Translations under genes and position numbers: made by a program
The notes under the pieces: generated by a model
What the model was told of the DNA's origin: nothing
Seen by the model: only the letters and a program-made list of their open reading frames with translations
The model's database searches: none
Part shown: positions 21,091 to 22,341 of the stretch, in pieces
Layout: the number at the start of each line of letters is the position of its first letter
Numbering within the stretch: the first letter of the stretch is position 1
Assembly (NCBI GenBank): GCA_039198765.1
Contig: JBCCTF010000053.1
Span: forward strand, 1-22,341
Reading direction: 5' to 3'
Length of the DNA stretch: 22,341 bases
Origin: Parvularcula sp039198765
GTDB lineage: Bacteria; Pseudomonadota; Alphaproteobacteria; Caulobacterales; Parvularculaceae

Positions 21091-22341
21091 ATGGTAGAAA
21101 TCCGTGTACCCACGTTGGGCGAAAGCGTAACTGAAGCCACCATTGGTCAGTGGCTAAAGAAAGAAGGCGATAACGTCGCTGCTGATGAGCCTGTGGTTGA
21201 GCTGGAGACCGACAAGGTCTCCGTCGAAGTCCCTGCACCCGCGGCTGGCGTGCTGAGCAAGATCAGCGCGCAAGAAGGCGATACCGTGGAGTTGAACGCA
21301 CTCCTCGGCGAAATCGGCGAAGGTGCTGGCGCACCCGCTTCCTCCGTCAACGGATCGTCAGCACCCGCAACAAACGGCACAGCGCCAGCTGCTGCCGCAT
21401 CAGCATCGGGCGAGGAAATCCAGATCGTCGCACCAGCCTCAGGCGAGAGTGTCACGGAGGCCGACATCGGCGAGTGGATGGTCAAGGTCGGCGATCAGGT
21501 GAAGCTAGACGATCCGATCGTGAGCCTCGAAACCGACAAAGCCGCCGTCGATGTTCCCGCACCGGCCAGTGGCACGATCAAGGAGATCGTCGCGCAGGAA
21601 GGCGACACGGTCTCGGTCGGCGCCGTTCTCGCTGTAATGGTCACGGGCGATGCCCCTGCGGCGAGCGCTGCGCCCGCAGCTGCTCCTGCGCCGAGTGCTC
21701 CGAAGGCGGACAATGCTCCGCTGAGCCCAGCGCCGCGCCGGGTGATTGCAGAGAACAACCTCGATGCCGGCGCTATCCAAGGCACGGGCAAAGGTGGCCG
21801 CGTGACCAAGGGCGATGCGCTGGCGGCAATTGGCTCGGTCTCTGCCGCACCGCAGCCTGCGCAAGCGAAAGCTCCGCATACGCCCAAACCGCTGGGCGAC
21901 CGCGAAGAGCGGGTGAAGATGTCTCGCCTGCGCCAGACCATCGCCTCGCGCCTGAAAGAAAGCCAGAACACCGCCGCTCAGCTGACCACGTTCAACGACG
22001 TGGACATGTCCGCGGTGATGAGCACGCGCTCTGAGTACAAAGAGCTGTTCGAGAAGAAGCACGGCACCAAGCTTGGCTTCATGGGCTTCTTCGTGAAGGC
22101 CTCGATCGCGGCGCTGCGCGAAGTGCCTGAGGTCAATGCTGAGATCGACGGCACCGATGTCGTCTACAAGAACTTCGTCCATATGGGCGTTGCCGTCGGT
22201 ACGCCGACAGGTCTTGTGGTGCCCGTCGTTCGAGACGCTGACCAGATGAGCTTTGCCGCCATCGAAAAGAAGATTGGCGAACTCGGCCTTCGCGCCCGCG
22301 ACGGAAAGCTGTCGATGGCTGAAATGCAGGGCGGGACGTTC
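21091..22341 (+). CDS. sucB: 2-oxoglutarate dehydrogenase E2 (succinyltransferase), two lipoyl domains, partial
   Basis: The E2 core of the complex that transfers succinyl from lipoyl-lysine to CoA. The 417 visible codons run to the window end with no stop. Two biotinyl-lipoyl domains are seen: residues 1-about 78 with the lipoylated ETDK at Lys42, and about 108-185 with ETDK at Lys150; each is followed by an Ala/Pro-rich linker. Residues about 210-246 are the E1/E3-binding domain (PAPRRVIAENNLDAGAIQGTGKGGRVTKGD). The catalytic domain starts near 270 (REERVKMSRLRQTIASRLKESQ) and is cut before its C-terminal HxxxD active site. VEIRVPTLGESVTEATIGQW is typical of SucB rather than pyruvate E2. 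Most proteobacterial SucB proteins have one lipoyl domain, so the duplication is notable. Confidence 0.96.
   Translation, partial: MVEIRVPTLGESVTEATIGQWLKKEGDNVAADEPVVELETDKVSVEVPAPAAGVLSKISAQEGDTVELNALLGEIGEGAGAPASSVNGSSAPATNGTAPAAAASASGEEIQIVAPASGESVTEADIGEWMVKVGDQVKLDDPIVSLETDKAAVDVPAPASGTIKEIVAQEGDTVSVGAVLAVMVTGDAPAASAAPAAAPAPSAPKADNAPLSPAPRRVIAENNLDAGAIQGTGKGGRVTKGDALAAIGSVSAAPQPAQAKAPHTPKPLGDREERVKMSRLRQTIASRLKESQNTAAQLTTFNDVDMSAVMSTRSEYKELFEKKHGTKLGFMGFFVKASIAALREVPEVNAEIDGTDVVYKNFVHMGVAVGTPTGLVVPVVRDADQMSFAAIEKKIGELGLRARDGKLSMAEMQGGTF

Overview
The window looks like chromosomal DNA of a GC-rich alphaproteobacterium. The signs are the sucC/sucD/sucA/sucB TCA gene set in alphaproteobacterial order, a YgfZ/CysK/MetC cluster, exosortase-type VPLPA-CTERM tails, and GTG and TTG starts beside SD motifs. 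The genus cannot be fixed from sequence alone. No rRNA, tRNA, IS element, CRISPR array or prophage is visible.

Region 1 (1-1742, minus strand): two small paralog-like membrane proteins, 3-methyladenine DNA glycosylase I (tag), and a membrane protein that runs off the left edge and is open to base 1. Region 2 (1852-6145, minus): a tightly packed operon read cysK, a 53-aa membrane peptide, a GNAT acetyltransferase, metC, a PEGA-like lipoprotein, ygfZ, and an AT-richer small gene. Most junctions are ATGA overlaps or gaps of 2-7 bp. It joins sulfur amino-acid metabolism to YgfZ. Region 3 (6280-7655): a secreted thioredoxin-fold protein without CXXC, convergent with an exported protein ending in a VPVPGA sorting tail; a bidirectional terminator lies between them.

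Region 4 (7656-9519, plus): a DGPF/YCII protein and an ECF42-type sigma factor with a TPR extension, behind a candidate ECF42 promoter. The sigma gene carries an in-frame TAG where the family has Trp. Region 5 (9550-12286): a periplasmic HdeA-like/peptidoglycan-binding protein, mnmA, a secreted VOC protein and a small helical protein.

Region 6 (12457-22341, plus): the 2-oxoglutarate-to-succinate segment of the TCA cycle. sucC is full length but has an in-frame TAG at 13375-13377, directly followed by GTG and preceded by AAGGAG. A strong terminator follows sucC. A 3.4-kb block then separates it from sucD: a VPLPA-CTERM trypsin-like protease, a sulfotransferase-like protein and a CPBP membrane protease. 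sucD, sucA and a sucB with two lipoyl domains follow; sucB is cut by the right edge.

The main oddity is two independent amber codons, each one substitution away from the expected sense codon, in two otherwise well-preserved genes about 5 kb apart. TAG is also the normal stop of ygfZ, cysK, mnmA and sucC, so simple code reassignment does not fit. Sequence error, recent nonsense mutation, amber suppression, or (for sucC) reinitiation into a split protein remain open.
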